DNA of 64,000 nucleotides, taken from NCBI GenBank assembly GCA_003457135.1, contig DMSQ01000082.1, positions 15,069 to 79,068 on the forward strand, read 5' to 3'. The first letter of the stretch is position 1. Every line of letters begins with the position of its first letter. Source of the DNA: Prolixibacteraceae bacterium. GTDB taxonomy: Bacteria; Bacteroidota; Bacteroidia; Bacteroidales; Prolixibacteraceae. This document shows positions 42,276-51,751 of this stretch, in pieces. The translations under genes and the position numbers were made by a program. A model generated the notes under the pieces. It made no database searches, was not told the origin of the DNA, and saw only the letters and a program-made list of their open reading frames with translations.

Positions 42276-43526
42276 ATGGAAAACACGAATAATCTACTCA
42301 AAAAGGTAAAAGGCATTTCCATCAGCGATTATGCTTTCGATTTGCCTGAAACGAAAATTGCCAAATATCCGCTGGCCGGGCGCGACCAATCGAAACTGCT
42401 GGTTTGGAAGAATGGCAATATTCAGGATGCTCAGTTCCAAAACCTGCCTGAACACTTGCCCGCCAACAGCCTGCTGATTTTCAACAATACGAAGGTTATC
42501 CGCGCCAGATTGCACTTTCAGAAAGAAACCGGCGCTAAAATCGAAATCTTCTGTCTCGATCCGCATGAACCTGCCGATTACCAGATTGCTTTTCAGACTA
42601 CAAAATCGTGCATCTGGAAATGTATGATCGGTAATCAGAAAAAATGGAAAGGTGAAATTTTGCGCAAAACCATCTGTATTGATAAAACCGAAATCGAGCT
42701 TTATACTGAGCAGGTTGATCCGAAAGTAAATAAAAACCTGATCCGGTTTAGCTGGGACAATCCTGAATTTGAATTTTCAAGGATCATCGAACAGGCCGGC
42801 ACGCTGCCTATTCCACCTTATTTGAATCGTGAAACCGAGCAAAGCGATCTGGAAAGATATCAAACTGTATATTCTAAAATTAAAGGTTCGGTTGCCGCGC
42901 CCACCGCAGGATTGCATTTTACAGAGAAAATATTCAATCACCTTCAGGATGAAGGGCACGAATTGGCTGAATTAACGCTGCATGTTGGCGCCGGAACGTT
43001 TCAACCTGTTAAAAGCGATAGGATTTCAGATCACGAAATGCACGCTGAACATTTTTACATCAGCCGCGATTTCCTGAATCGGCTCATTCATCACTCCGGA
43101 AAGAAAATCGCTGTAGGAACCACTTCTGTCCGTACACTTGAAAGCCTTTATTGGCTTGGACTTCAGGCGCAAAAAAATCCGGAAATTAATATTGAAAATT
43201 TGAAAGTTTTACAGTGGGAGGCCTATCAGGAGAATGAGAATGAAAATGAATTTCATGTCAATGAAAGGTTACGGGCACTGCTAACTCTTTTAGACAAGCA
43301 TCAGACCGATATTTTATCAGCTTCAACACAAATCATCATTGCCCCGGGTTACCAGTTCAGGATAATTGATGGATTGATTACCAATTTCCATCAACCTCAG
43401 AGTACTCTGCTTTTATTGATTTCGGCTTATTTGGGCGACGATTGGAGAAGAATTTACGATCATGCGCTAGCTAACGATTATCGTTTTCTAAGCTATGGCG
43501 ACAGTAATCTATATTTGAAGAACTAA
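42276..43526 (+). CDS. queA: S-adenosylmethionine:tRNA ribosyltransferase-isomerase
   Basis: Adds the cyclopentenyl ring to 7-aminomethyl-7-deazaguanine in queuosine synthesis on tRNA. The protein is about 416 residues, with ISDYAFDLPETKIAKYPLAGRDQSKLLVW at the N-terminus, FNNTKVIRARL, GSVAAPTAGLHFTE and LHVGAGTFQPVKSDRISDHEMHAEHFYI, all family signatures. The SAM-side GTTSVRTLES lies in the C-terminal half. Start at 42276 set by the promoter; ATG with no competing start in the transcript. The product needs preQ1 from other genes, none of which is in the window. It converges on pit with a bidirectional terminator between. Confidence 0.96.
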   Translation: MENTNNLLKKVKGISISDYAFDLPETKIAKYPLAGRDQSKLLVWKNGNIQDAQFQNLPEHLPANSLLIFNNTKVIRARLHFQKETGAKIEIFCLDPHEPADYQIAFQTTKSCIWKCMIGNQKKWKGEILRKTICIDKTEIELYTEQVDPKVNKNLIRFSWDNPEFEFSRIIEQAGTLPIPPYLNRETEQSDLERYQTVYSKIKGSVAAPTAGLHFTEKIFNHLQDEGHELAELTLHVGAGTFQPVKSDRISDHEMHAEHFYISRDFLNRLIHHSGKKIAVGTTSVRTLESLYWLGLQAQKNPEINIENLKVLQWEAYQENENENEFHVNERLRALLTLLDKHQTDILSASTQIIIAPGYQFRIIDGLITNFHQPQSTLLLLISAYLGDDWRRIYDHALANDYRFLSYGDSNLYLKN

Positions 43527-43573
43527 AATGGTTATATACTTTTCAAAACCTGAAAAATATATAACCACTTTTA
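43525..43573. terminator. Bidirectional terminator between queA and pit
   Basis: TGGTTATATA (43529-43538) pairs perfectly with TATATAACCA (43558-43567), with further TTTTC/GAAAA pairing inside, an A-run before and a T-run after. It serves both convergent genes. Confidence 0.7.
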
Positions 43574-43591
43574 TAATTGTAAAGAATCCGC

Positions 43592-44635
43592 TTACACAAA
43601 ATTCAAAAATTCAAAAATCTTATATATTCCCGCCGCCAAAAGCATTGAAACAGGAATAGTCAGAATCCAAGCCCATAGTAAATTCACTGTAACCCCCCAT
43701 CTTACAGCCGAAACTCGTTTGGTTAATCCGACTCCCATAATTGCACCGGTTATAGTGTGGGTTGTACTGACAGGAATTCCGAGAGCTTCAGTCCCAAACA
43801 GCATCATTGCCCCAGCCCCCTCGGCTGCAACACCTTCAAAAGGAGTTAGTTTGGTTATTTTACTACCCATGGTTTTAACAATTCTCCACCCTCCCATCAA
43901 AGTACCTAAGGCAATTGCTGTATGGCAACCTATGACAATCCAAAATGGAATTGTATCTATTTTGCCAGCCTCTGTAAAGGTTATATTTGCCCAATGAGGT
44001 ATTTGAGCAGGATCTACGGAATGAAAAAAGACGAGAATGGTAGCTGTAATAATACCCATTACTTTCTGGGCATCATTTCCTCCGTGGCCCAAACTAAACA
44101 TGGCGGATGAAAGCAACTGCCCTAGTTTAAACCATTTTTTTAGTCTGGATGGGTTAAAACTCTTAAATATCCACAAAAGTGCAACAGATAATAAATAGGA
44201 AAGCAACATTCCAATCATAGGAGCAAGAAAGATAAATGCCGCAATTTTTAGTATTTTTCCTGAATGGACAACCTCCCAACCGCCGAAGGCAATTGCTGCG
44301 CCGGCAAAACCGCCAACCAGGGTATGCGACGAACTTGACGGAATTCCTAAATACCATGTTAATAAATTCCAGATGATAGCGGCTATAAGACCAGCTAAAA
44401 TAACTTGCAAAGTAATTGAGTCAGTGTTTACTGTTTTTGCAATGGTATCAACAATGTGAAGTTTAAACACTAAAAAGGCAACCAGATTAAAAAATGCTGC
44501 CCATATTACCGCCTGAATTGGTGTCAGAACTTTGGTTGAAACAACCGTTGCTATTGAATTTGCTGCATCATGAAAACCATTGATGAAATCAAAAACCAGT
44601 GCAAGAATAATTATAACGATTAACAGTGTGAACAT
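43592..44635 (-). CDS. Inorganic phosphate transporter, PiT family
   Basis: A 347-residue membrane protein with about ten transmembrane segments. Both PiT signatures occur: FINGFHDAANSIATVVST near the N-terminus and SLGHGGNDAQKVMGIITA with the second GGNDxxK repeat. It imports phosphate, usually with protons or as a metal-phosphate complex, at low affinity. The next gene upstream (44681) encodes a DUF47 PhoU-like protein, the usual partner of Pit in bacteria, so the two are probably in one operon. Confidence 0.94.
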   Translation of the reverse strand: MFTLLIVIIILALVFDFINGFHDAANSIATVVSTKVLTPIQAVIWAAFFNLVAFLVFKLHIVDTIAKTVNTDSITLQVILAGLIAAIIWNLLTWYLGIPSSSSHTLVGGFAGAAIAFGGWEVVHSGKILKIAAFIFLAPMIGMLLSYLLSVALLWIFKSFNPSRLKKWFKLGQLLSSAMFSLGHGGNDAQKVMGIITATILVFFHSVDPAQIPHWANITFTEAGKIDTIPFWIVIGCHTAIALGTLMGGWRIVKTMGSKITKLTPFEGVAAEGAGAMMLFGTEALGIPVSTTHTITGAIMGVGLTKRVSAVRWGVTVNLLWAWILTIPVSMLLAAGIYKIFEFLNFV

Positions 44636-44680
44636 AGCCTGAAATAAAAAGAGTTAACAAAATTATAAACTGATTCTGAA

Positions 44681-45328
44681 TCAAGCGTATTTCACTAAAA
44701 TAGTTTTTACCACATCTGAAATGTCTTCATTCTTATTGGCAATTTTTTCAATATTCTGAAGTATTTCCTTTTGTTTGATCAGTTCGATAGGGTCTTTTTC
44801 GTTTTCGAAAAGGCTTGAAATAGCCATTCGATAAAATTCATCAACCCGGCTTTCTAATTTATTCAGTTCTTTACATGCTTTCATCACCTGCTGATAATTT
44901 TTGAAATCATGTAGGCCACCTACAGCAATTTTAATTTGCAATGATCCTTTGTGGATCAAAGATACCATCTCTTTCATATAGGTGCTGAAGTTGGTGCAAC
45001 GGTACAATTCAACTTTACCTGAAAGGCTGTGAATTAAATCCACTACATCGTCAATCTTTGAAGTTAATTCGCTGATATCTTCCCGGTCAAATGGGGTAAT
45101 AAACGTATGGTTCAACGCATCAAAAATCTGATTGGTGAAATCATCGCCCTTTTTCTCGAGTGCTTTGATGGTCACTCCGATTGCCCTGCGCTCCTCCAAC
45201 TCCGAAGAATTAATTAGTTTTTCGAGTGCTGCTGAAGCTTCAATAGCATTCTCTGCAGCCTGATTAAACATGGCGTAAAATTTTGTCTCTTTCGGAATAA
45301 AAAACTTAAGTAAACCTGAAAAATTCAT
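44681..45328 (-). CDS. DUF47 / PhoU-like protein, Pit partner
   Basis: A 215-residue all-helical protein. Its pattern, AENAIEASAALEKLINSSELEERRAIGVTIKALEKKGDDFTNQIFDALNHTFITPFDREDISELTSKIDDVVDLI, is the DUF47 signature, which folds like PhoU with two three-helix halves and metal-binding E/D pairs. It is thought to regulate the PiT transporter encoded 45 nt downstream. A CATCTTTG element (45370-45377, minus strand) about 40 nt before the start resembles the rnpB promoter. Confidence 0.92.
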   Translation of the reverse strand: MNFSGLLKFFIPKETKFYAMFNQAAENAIEASAALEKLINSSELEERRAIGVTIKALEKKGDDFTNQIFDALNHTFITPFDREDISELTSKIDDVVDLIHSLSGKVELYRCTNFSTYMKEMVSLIHKGSLQIKIAVGGLHDFKNYQQVMKACKELNKLESRVDEFYRMAISSLFENEKDPIELIKQKEILQNIEKIANKNEDISDVVKTILVKYA

Positions 45329-45658
45329 ATCAGTTGTTTTAATGAAAAATCATTCTCTAAATCAGAACGCAAAGATGCAAATAAGAATTATTTCAGAAGA
45401 ACGTTCTTATATTAAAATGTAGTTTTGACAATAATATTTAATCGTTTTGTAATAATTGCTTTTAGAAAAACCCAAATCAACAATATCAAATCACATTTTA
45501 CGCATTTCGTGCAATGAAATTTTGATGACAAATATCAATCAACCTATACCTCAACAATCATCCAGAATTATTACATTTGCCGCTCAATAAAACCTTCAAA
45601 CTGTACGTTATTCAGGTGAAGTTTTTATCATCAAGTATTTACCTAAAATTGACAGACT
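45329..45658. other. 330-base gap before the hem cluster leader gene
   Basis: Apart from the minus-strand promoter-like CATCTTTG at 45370 and the plus-strand -7 box at 45572, nothing is seen here: AT-rich, no open frame with a recognisable product, no tRNA-like fold, no word array. Confidence 0.6.
45572..45579 (+). promoter_or_regulatory. -7 box at the head of the hem region
   Basis: TACATTTG followed by CCG, a strong -7 element, 79 nt before the GTG at 45659. The -33 TTG is absent at the usual distance. Confidence 0.45.
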
Positions 45659-46015
45659 GTGTTTTTTCTCGGACTCTTATCAACACCATTGCCCTATTTG
45701 CTTCTGGCCGCCTTTTATTTTTTCGGCTTCGCAATGGGTATGTTCAATAATAGCAACGGAGATGAAGCTGTGGAAAATGTTTCGGCAGTAACCATTCCTG
45801 TTGAAGCCAAACAAAAAACAGTTGAACAGGCTACTTTTTACTTTCAGGTAAACACGACACAAATACAAAGTAAGTCCGATGTTTTAGTAACCAGAAATAA
45901 TTCTGCTACTTATTTTCCAGATTTCCGAACAGCCCTCTTTCAGGTCAGGGACATCGAAGTTCCCGATTTTAAAACCAGCGGCTTCCGGTTTTCACGCCCT
46001 CCTCCATCGGTTTAA
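45659..46015 (+). CDS. Small membrane protein of unknown function (GTG start)
   Basis: A 118-residue protein. One hydrophobic segment near the N-terminus (FLGLLSTPLPYLLLAAFYFFGFAMGMF) is followed by a polar domain ending in FKTSGFRFSRPPPSV. A TGA stands directly before the GTG, so the start is either this GTG or the later ATGs at residues 27-28, which would lose the membrane segment. I do not recognise a family. It precedes hemA in the same direction (128 nt) and may be the first gene of the heme cluster transcript. It could also be non-coding; the open frame is modest. Confidence 0.5.
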   Translation: MFFLGLLSTPLPYLLLAAFYFFGFAMGMFNNSNGDEAVENVSAVTIPVEAKQKTVEQATFYFQVNTTQIQSKSDVLVTRNNSATYFPDFRTALFQVRDIEVPDFKTSGFRFSRPPPSV

Positions 46016-46142
46016 TCCATCAAAAGTTTGCACGCTTTTCATTTTTAGCGGTCAGTAAATTTATTGTCCTGACGCCAACTAAAATAACAACTTTTATTGT
46101 GCATAATTGTTTTGGGTTAGCAATCCTGATAAAGATACATTT

Positions 46143-47396
46143 ATGATTGGGGTGATAGGAATAAGCTATAAAACAGCGCCATTGGAAATTCGTGAACAAT
46201 TTTCGTTTTCAAAAGATGAAATTGTACCATTTTCTGAACTGCTTCAACAGGAAACAGAAATTAACGATTTGGTGCTTCTTTCAACATGTAACCGAACTGA
46301 GATTTATTTTTCACAGCACAAACATGACAATCAGACCGCGTTTGAACTCATTTACGAAATGATAAAAAAATTCAAGGGTGTCAACGATCACTGCTGGCAT
46401 TACTTTTATCATCGGTCAAACATTGGAGCAGTGCGTCATTTATTCGAAGTCAGTTCAGGTCTGGATTCTCAGATTATTGGCGAAGACCAGATTATCGGCC
46501 AGGTAAAAGAAGCCTACATAACCTGTACAGAACTGGCGCTTACCGATGCCGTTCTGATGCGACTTTTCCAGAAATCTTTCGAAGCCGGGAAACGTGTGCG
46601 TACCGAAACAGGGATCAAACTGGGAATCACTTCGGTAAGCAGCGCTGCCGTTGAAATGTGTTCAAGTCTCCTCAACGGACTGACCGACAAATCGGTATTA
46701 ATTATCGGCGCAGGCGAAACCGGAATCCTGGCTCTTCAAAACATAGTTAAAAAAGGAGTAAAAAGTATCGCTGTTTCCAACCGCACCTTAGAAACCGCTG
46801 AAAAAACAGCCGCTAAATTTAATGGTATGGCTATCCCGTTCGATTCGGTTGGAAAATACCTTCACGGATTTGACATTGTAATGATAGCAACCGCCTCTCC
46901 GGAACCAGTCATTACCGCTGAAATGGTCAAAATGAATCAAAAGATCAGGCCAGAACACAAACAGGTATATATTGACTTATCAGTTCCGCGAAACATTGAA
47001 AGCGAAGTAGGAGAATTAGAGAATATTAATTTACTGAGCGTGGATGACCTTCAGGAAATCGTGTTGCAAACCACCGAGAAAAAGAAGGAAAGTGCAGAAA
47101 AGGCTCATGTCATACTCGATCAAGTTGTTTCTGATTTTTCAGAATGGCTGGCCAGTCGTTCACTTCGCCCGGCTATCAATACCATTTCGGCAAATCTGCA
47201 GGCCATCAATCAGGAAGAACTTTCGACTTACCGGAAAGTAAATACTCCTGAAATGCAGGAAATTGTTGATGGTTACGCCAATCACCTCACGCAGCGTTAC
47301 ACCCGTTTACTGATTAAAAACCTGAAAGGAATGACCGATAACGGGAAGAATATTGATTCGCTAAAAATCATTAATGATTTATTTAAATTTGTCTAA
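46143..47396 (+). CDS. hemA: Glutamyl-tRNA reductase
   Basis: First committed step of the C5 route: reduces glutamyl-tRNA(Glu) to glutamate-1-semialdehyde with NADPH. About 417 residues; LSTCNRTEIYF holds the catalytic Cys (about 50) and SSGLDSQIIGEDQIIGQVKEAY is the family signature; NADPH-binding IIGAGETG near 185. The ATG at 46143 is preferred over the TTG at 46107, since MIGVIGISYKTAP matches the family N-terminus. It opens the hemA-C-D-B-L run. Heme feedback on HemA stability is common in other bacteria, but nothing in the sequence shows it here. Confidence 0.96.
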   Translation: MIGVIGISYKTAPLEIREQFSFSKDEIVPFSELLQQETEINDLVLLSTCNRTEIYFSQHKHDNQTAFELIYEMIKKFKGVNDHCWHYFYHRSNIGAVRHLFEVSSGLDSQIIGEDQIIGQVKEAYITCTELALTDAVLMRLFQKSFEAGKRVRTETGIKLGITSVSSAAVEMCSSLLNGLTDKSVLIIGAGETGILALQNIVKKGVKSIAVSNRTLETAEKTAAKFNGMAIPFDSVGKYLHGFDIVMIATASPEPVITAEMVKMNQKIRPEHKQVYIDLSVPRNIESEVGELENINLLSVDDLQEIVLQTTEKKKESAEKAHVILDQVVSDFSEWLASRSLRPAINTISANLQAINQEELSTYRKVNTPEMQEIVDGYANHLTQRYTRLLIKNLKGMTDNGKNIDSLKIINDLFKFV

Positions 47397-47441
47397 AATT
47401 ATTTCGCTGCAAACTTATTGGTTTGCTCTTGACCGATCAGA

Positions 47442-48380
47442 ATGAGAAAAACTATACGCATAGGCACACGTGGAAGCCAACTCGCACTTTATCAGGCAAA
47501 AAAGGTGAAAGCTACCCTCGAAAGCATCTTTCCACAGCTTCAGGTTGACCTGAAAATAATTAAAACAAAAGGAGATAAAATTCTGGATGTCGCACTCTCA
47601 AAAATCGGCGACAAAGGTTTATTTACCAAAGAAATTGAGAATGAGTTGCTCGATGGTTCGGTTGATATAGCCGTTCATAGTCTTAAAGACTTACCCACCA
47701 AGCTTCCGGAAGGATTAAAGTTAGGAGCAGTATTGGAACGTGGCGAATTTCGTGATGCGTTTGTTAGTAAAAATGGCAAAAGACTTTCGGAACTTGGTGC
47801 CGGCGATGTGGTGGCAACCTCCAGTTTGCGACGTATTGCCGGCCTCCTGAAAGTTAATGATCAGATCATAATTAAAGATATTCGTGGAAATGTAAATTCA
47901 CGTCTTCAAAAAATGGAAGATGGATATTGCGATGCCATGATTATGGCTGCCGCGGGTTTACAACGACTTGGCCTCGAAAAATACATCACCGAAATCATCG
48001 ATCCTGAAGTAATTTTACCCGCTGTTAGTCAGGGTGCAATTGCCATTGAAACACGGATTGGCGATTTGGAAATTGAAGAACTGATGTCTGAAATCAACCA
48101 TCAGGAAACATGGGATTCCATTGTTGCTGAAAGGGCATTTCTGGCTGAACTCCAGGGAGGCTGCCAGGTTCCTCTCGGTTGTTATTCGAGCATCGAAAAC
48201 GGAGAGCTGACTCTTCACGGTTTTGTTGCCTCAATTGATGGAAAACAATTCATTCGCGAAATCATTTCAGGAGAATTAACCCAGGGCGCAAGTCTTGGCA
48301 TCGCACTTGCCGGCAAAATGCTTGAAAAAGGAGCTCTCGAGATTTTGAATAAAATCAAATCAACCAATACTACTCTCTAA
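47442..48380 (+). CDS. hemC: Porphobilinogen deaminase (hydroxymethylbilane synthase)
   Basis: Joins four porphobilinogen units into hydroxymethylbilane. The 312-residue protein has RIGTRGSQLALYQAKKV, then VAVHSLKDLPTKLPEGL-type sequence (IAVHSLKDLPTKLPEGLKL), DIRGNVNSRLQKM, and the cofactor Cys in LQGGCQVPLGCYS (about 235-247), to which the dipyrromethane cofactor attaches. It lies between hemA (45 nt) and hemD (5 nt). Confidence 0.96.
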   Translation: MRKTIRIGTRGSQLALYQAKKVKATLESIFPQLQVDLKIIKTKGDKILDVALSKIGDKGLFTKEIENELLDGSVDIAVHSLKDLPTKLPEGLKLGAVLERGEFRDAFVSKNGKRLSELGAGDVVATSSLRRIAGLLKVNDQIIIKDIRGNVNSRLQKMEDGYCDAMIMAAAGLQRLGLEKYITEIIDPEVILPAVSQGAIAIETRIGDLEIEELMSEINHQETWDSIVAERAFLAELQGGCQVPLGCYSSIENGELTLHGFVASIDGKQFIREIISGELTQGASLGIALAGKMLEKGALEILNKIKSTNTTL

Positions 48381-48385
48381 ATCAC

Positions 48386-49156
48386 ATGGGCAAACTACTG
48401 GAAAACAGGGTATTTATCTCGACACGACCGCTTGGTCAGTCCGCTGAACTTGAAAGCCTTTTGATGGAAGAATCGGCTACCTTGATTTCAATGCCCACCA
48501 TCGAGGTAAAGCCATTGCCTTTGGATGAGTTTTCGTGGCTGCAAATGCGTAACCTCGATTCGTTCAACTGGATCGTATTTACAAGCCCGAATGGATTGAA
48601 GTTTTTCTTTGCCAGTTTGTTCGAACTTCAGAATAATTACGGACTTCCGGAGCATCTGAAAATTGCCGTTGTAGGAAAAAAAACTGCTGCTCATCTGGAA
48701 TGTTACGGCACTTCTGCTTCCTTTATTAATCTGGGAAATACAGCCGAAGATTTTGTTGCTGACTTCTATCACCGGGTTAATCCGGGCGATCGGGTACTTT
48801 TTCCCATTGGAAATCTGGCCCGGACGGTTATCGAAGACAAAATTTCAAAAAAAGCCATTTGCACCCGGATTTTATTTTACGAAACGCTGCTTCCTGAAAC
48901 AGTTGACGGTAATATTCTGCAACTTATTACGGAAGATAAATATGACATGATCGTTCTTACAAGCCCCTCATCCTGCACGAATCTGCTTCAACTTATTTCA
49001 GGAAAATCAGATCCTTCTAAGTTGCGGTTGGTTTGTATCGGTCAAACCACTTCATCGGAAGTCATCCGAAACGGAATTGAACCGCTCATAACTGCCGGAA
49101 CTGCCAATTCACAAGGTATCTATTCAGCAATAGTCAATTATTTTCAAAAAAAATAA
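48386..49156 (+). CDS. hemD: Uroporphyrinogen-III synthase
   Basis: Closes the linear hydroxymethylbilane to uroporphyrinogen III with ring-D inversion. The 256-residue protein has the weakly conserved two-lobe fold: RVFISTRPLGQSAELESLL at the start, WIVFTSPNGLKFFF in the first lobe, and DMIVLTSPSSCTNLL with LRLVCIGQTTSSEVIRNG in the second, matching the family pattern at the hinge. HemD is poorly conserved, but the position 5 nt after hemC and before hemB settles it. Confidence 0.92.
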   Translation: MGKLLENRVFISTRPLGQSAELESLLMEESATLISMPTIEVKPLPLDEFSWLQMRNLDSFNWIVFTSPNGLKFFFASLFELQNNYGLPEHLKIAVVGKKTAAHLECYGTSASFINLGNTAEDFVADFYHRVNPGDRVLFPIGNLARTVIEDKISKKAICTRILFYETLLPETVDGNILQLITEDKYDMIVLTSPSSCTNLLQLISGKSDPSKLRLVCIGQTTSSEVIRNGIEPLITAGTANSQGIYSAIVNYFQKK

Positions 49157-49173
49157 CCTAAAATCCATTCGCT

Positions 49174-50142
49174 ATGTCTTTTCCAATCACACGACTCAGG
49201 AGATTAAGACACACCCCTGTTTTACGCAATTTAGTACGCGAAACCATTTTAACCCGCGACGATCTGGTCATGCCGCTATTCGTTTGTCCGGGAACTGGTG
49301 TAAACAATCCTATATCATCCATGCCTGGCAATTCGCAGTTATCGGTTGATTTGCTGGTTGAAGAATGTCGCCGCCTGTATGGACTGGGCGTTCAGGCAGT
49401 TCTTCTTTTCGGAATTCCTGAACACAAGGACGAGCATGGATTGGTTGCCTGCGAACACAACGGAATTGTACAACAGGCAACACGAGCCTTAAAAAAAGCG
49501 CTGCCCGATTTATATGTGATTGCCGATATCTGCAATTGTGAATATACCGTTCATGGTCATTGCGGAACCATTGTTGACGGGGATGTTCATAACGATCTCA
49601 CCCTGATTACACTGGCCAAACAATCGGTTTCACTGGCACAGGAAGGAGTGGACATGGTTGCTCCAAGCGATATGATGGACGGACGCGTTGGCGCAATCCG
49701 TCGGGCCCTCGACGACAATGGCTTTTACAATCTACCGATCATGGCCTATTCGGCCAAATATGCATCAGGATTTTACGGACCTTTCCGCGAAGCTGCCGAG
49801 AGCGCGCCAAAATTTGGAAACCGTTCTACCTATCAGATGGATCCGGCCAATGGGAACGAAGCCTTGCGCGAAGTTGCCCTCGATATCGAAGAGGGCGCCG
49901 ATATTGTCATGGTAAAACCTGCACTGAGCTATCTGGATATTATTCAACGGGTAAAAACCAATTTCAATATCCCGATTGCTGCTTACAATGTGAGCGGAGA
50001 ATATTCGATGGTGAAAGCTGCTGCGGCCAATGGCTGGATTGACGAAAAGCGACTGGTCCGCGAAATTCTGACCTCCATCAAAAGGGCCGGTTCCGATATC
50101 ATTTTATCTTATCACACACAGGATATTATCAAAGAACTGTAA
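49174..50142 (+). CDS. hemB: Delta-aminolevulinic acid dehydratase (porphobilinogen synthase)
   Basis: Condenses two aminolevulinate molecules to porphobilinogen. The 322-residue protein has the metal-binding Cys cluster ICNCEYTVHGHCGTI (about 118-132), the active-site Lys in MAYSAKYASGFYGPFR (about 195) and the Schiff-base Lys in IVMVKPALSYLDII (about 245). The Cys-rich site suggests a zinc-dependent enzyme. It starts 17 nt after hemD and is followed by a repeat-rich gap (50143-50252). Confidence 0.97.
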   Translation: MSFPITRLRRLRHTPVLRNLVRETILTRDDLVMPLFVCPGTGVNNPISSMPGNSQLSVDLLVEECRRLYGLGVQAVLLFGIPEHKDEHGLVACEHNGIVQQATRALKKALPDLYVIADICNCEYTVHGHCGTIVDGDVHNDLTLITLAKQSVSLAQEGVDMVAPSDMMDGRVGAIRRALDDNGFYNLPIMAYSAKYASGFYGPFREAAESAPKFGNRSTYQMDPANGNEALREVALDIEEGADIVMVKPALSYLDIIQRVKTNFNIPIAAYNVSGEYSMVKAAAANGWIDEKRLVREILTSIKRAGSDIILSYHTQDIIKEL

Positions 50143-50252
50143 AGTTCCAAGTTTCAGGTTTCAAGTTCCAGGTTGACAATTCGCAGATGGTAGTCTCAAA
50201 ATTCAAGGAACTTCCCGCAACTCGTATCCCGTAACTCGTAACAAAAAAAATC
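50143..50252. repeat. Heptamer word array between hemB and hemL (family A)
   Basis: Left: heptamers AAGTTCC, AAGTTTC, AGGTTTC, AAGTTCC (about 50144-50172). Right: CCCGCAA, CTCGTAT, CCCGTAA, CTCGTAA (about 50214-50241). AAGTTCC also has its complement GGAACTT at 50206-50212. The two halves are partly complementary. Confidence 0.75.
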
Positions 50253-51551
50253 ATGAAAAACTATACCCAAAGCATCGCTGCTTTTCAGGAAGCACAAAAA
50301 CATATTCCGGGTGGAGTAAACTCACCGGTCAGGTCGTTTAAAAGCGTTGACGGTGATCCCCTGTTTATTGCCAGCGCCAGCGGAGCCAAAGTCTTCGACA
50401 TTGACGGCCACGAATACATTGATTACGTAGGTTCGTGGGGACCGATGATTTTAGGCCATGCCCATCCCGATGTCATCATGGCCATTCAGAAAACGGCAGC
50501 AAAAGGTACAAGTTTTGGAGCGCCGACCTTGTTCGAAACAGAGATGGCCCTGCAAATCAAAAAAATGGTTCCTTCCATTGACAGTATTCGTATGGTAAAC
50601 TCCGGAACTGAAGCAACCATGAGCGCCTTGCGGCTTGCCCGCGGTTATACCGGACGGGAACTGGTGATCAAATTTGAAGGTTGTTATCATGGCCACAACG
50701 ACAGCTTCCTCATTAAAGCCGGATCAGGAGCTTTGACCTTGGGAACGCCCAATTCGCCGGGAGTTACTTCGGGAACTGCCAAAGATACTTTGACCGCCGG
50801 TTATAATGATCTGGATTCTGTTAAAGAATTGTTCGCCAAATATCCTGAACAAATTGCTGCTCTTATTATTGAACCGGTTACCGGAAATATGGGGGTCGTT
50901 ATTCCTGAGCCCGAATTCATTCAGGGAATCCGTGAACTCTGCACCAAATATGGAACTGTGCTGATTTTTGATGAAGTCATGACCGGGTTTCGCCTTTCAA
51001 AAGGCGGAGCACAACAAATATTGGGCATCACGCCCGATCTGACCTGCTTCGGAAAAATTATCGGTGGCGGCTTACCTGTTGGCGCTTATGGCGGCAAACA
51101 GAAAATCATGGATAAACTGTCGCCAAAAGGTCCTGTTTATCAGGCTGGCACCCTCTCTGGTAATCCACTTGCCATGTCTGCCGGACTCACTACCCTTAAA
51201 ATCCTCGATGAAACCGATGGCTTTTACGATATGCTCGAAGATAAATCGGCCCGCCTGGGTGAGGGCATCAAAAAGTGCCTTGCTGACCTGAATTTTCCGG
51301 GAGTCGTAAACCGGGTAGGCTCCATGTTCACCTTATTCTTTACTGACGAAGATAAAGTGAATTCCTACGCTGATGCCTGCCGTTGCAATACAACGACTTA
51401 TGCCAAATTCTTTAAAATGGCGCTTGAAAGTGGCATCTACCTTGCGCCATCGCAGTTTGAAGCTGGTTTTATGTCGGCAGCTCACACCACTAAAAAGATC
51501 GATAAAACCATTGAGGCAACTTACGAGGCGCTGAAAGTGTTGAAAAAATAG
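50253..51551 (+). CDS. hemL: Glutamate-1-semialdehyde 2,1-aminomutase
   Basis: PLP-dependent mutase that converts glutamate-1-semialdehyde to 5-aminolevulinate. The 432-residue protein has HIPGGVNSPVRSFKSV at the N-terminus, the motif NSGTEATMSALRLARGYTGR, FDEVMTGFRL and the PLP Lys in FGKIIGGGLPVGAYGG (about 268). Family length is normal. With hemA it forms the C5 branch; no ALA synthase is present. It lies between two repeat-filled gaps, 110 nt after hemB. Confidence 0.97.
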   Translation: MKNYTQSIAAFQEAQKHIPGGVNSPVRSFKSVDGDPLFIASASGAKVFDIDGHEYIDYVGSWGPMILGHAHPDVIMAIQKTAAKGTSFGAPTLFETEMALQIKKMVPSIDSIRMVNSGTEATMSALRLARGYTGRELVIKFEGCYHGHNDSFLIKAGSGALTLGTPNSPGVTSGTAKDTLTAGYNDLDSVKELFAKYPEQIAALIIEPVTGNMGVVIPEPEFIQGIRELCTKYGTVLIFDEVMTGFRLSKGGAQQILGITPDLTCFGKIIGGGLPVGAYGGKQKIMDKLSPKGPVYQAGTLSGNPLAMSAGLTTLKILDETDGFYDMLEDKSARLGEGIKKCLADLNFPGVVNRVGSMFTLFFTDEDKVNSYADACRCNTTTYAKFFKMALESGIYLAPSQFEAGFMSAAHTTKKIDKTIEATYEALKVLKK

Positions 51552-51570
51552 ATAGTTGACAGTCGCTGTA

Positions 51571-51657
51571 GAACAGTGATCAGTCGCAGTAAACAGTGGT
51601 CAGTCACAGTTGGCAGAACCTACTTCCTTGAACACTGCGACTGAACACTGACCACTA
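51571..51657. repeat. CAGT word array between hemL and the R/N-rich gene (family C)
   Basis: Two exact-phase 20-nt units (GAACAGTGATCAGTCGCAGT, then AAACAGTGGTCAGTCACAGT, 51571-51610) on the left; on the right AACACTGCGACTG and AACACTGACCACT (51631-51656) carry the complement. TCAGTCGCAGT pairs with ACTGCGACTGA across the array. Confidence 0.8.
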
Positions 51658-51751
51658 AATATTTTCTGGCAGATTTTTTGAAGTAGCATTAGCGCTGATA
51701 TCATTGAAAACGAATTTCAGCAAAAACAGGAAACAATTAAAAATTACGATC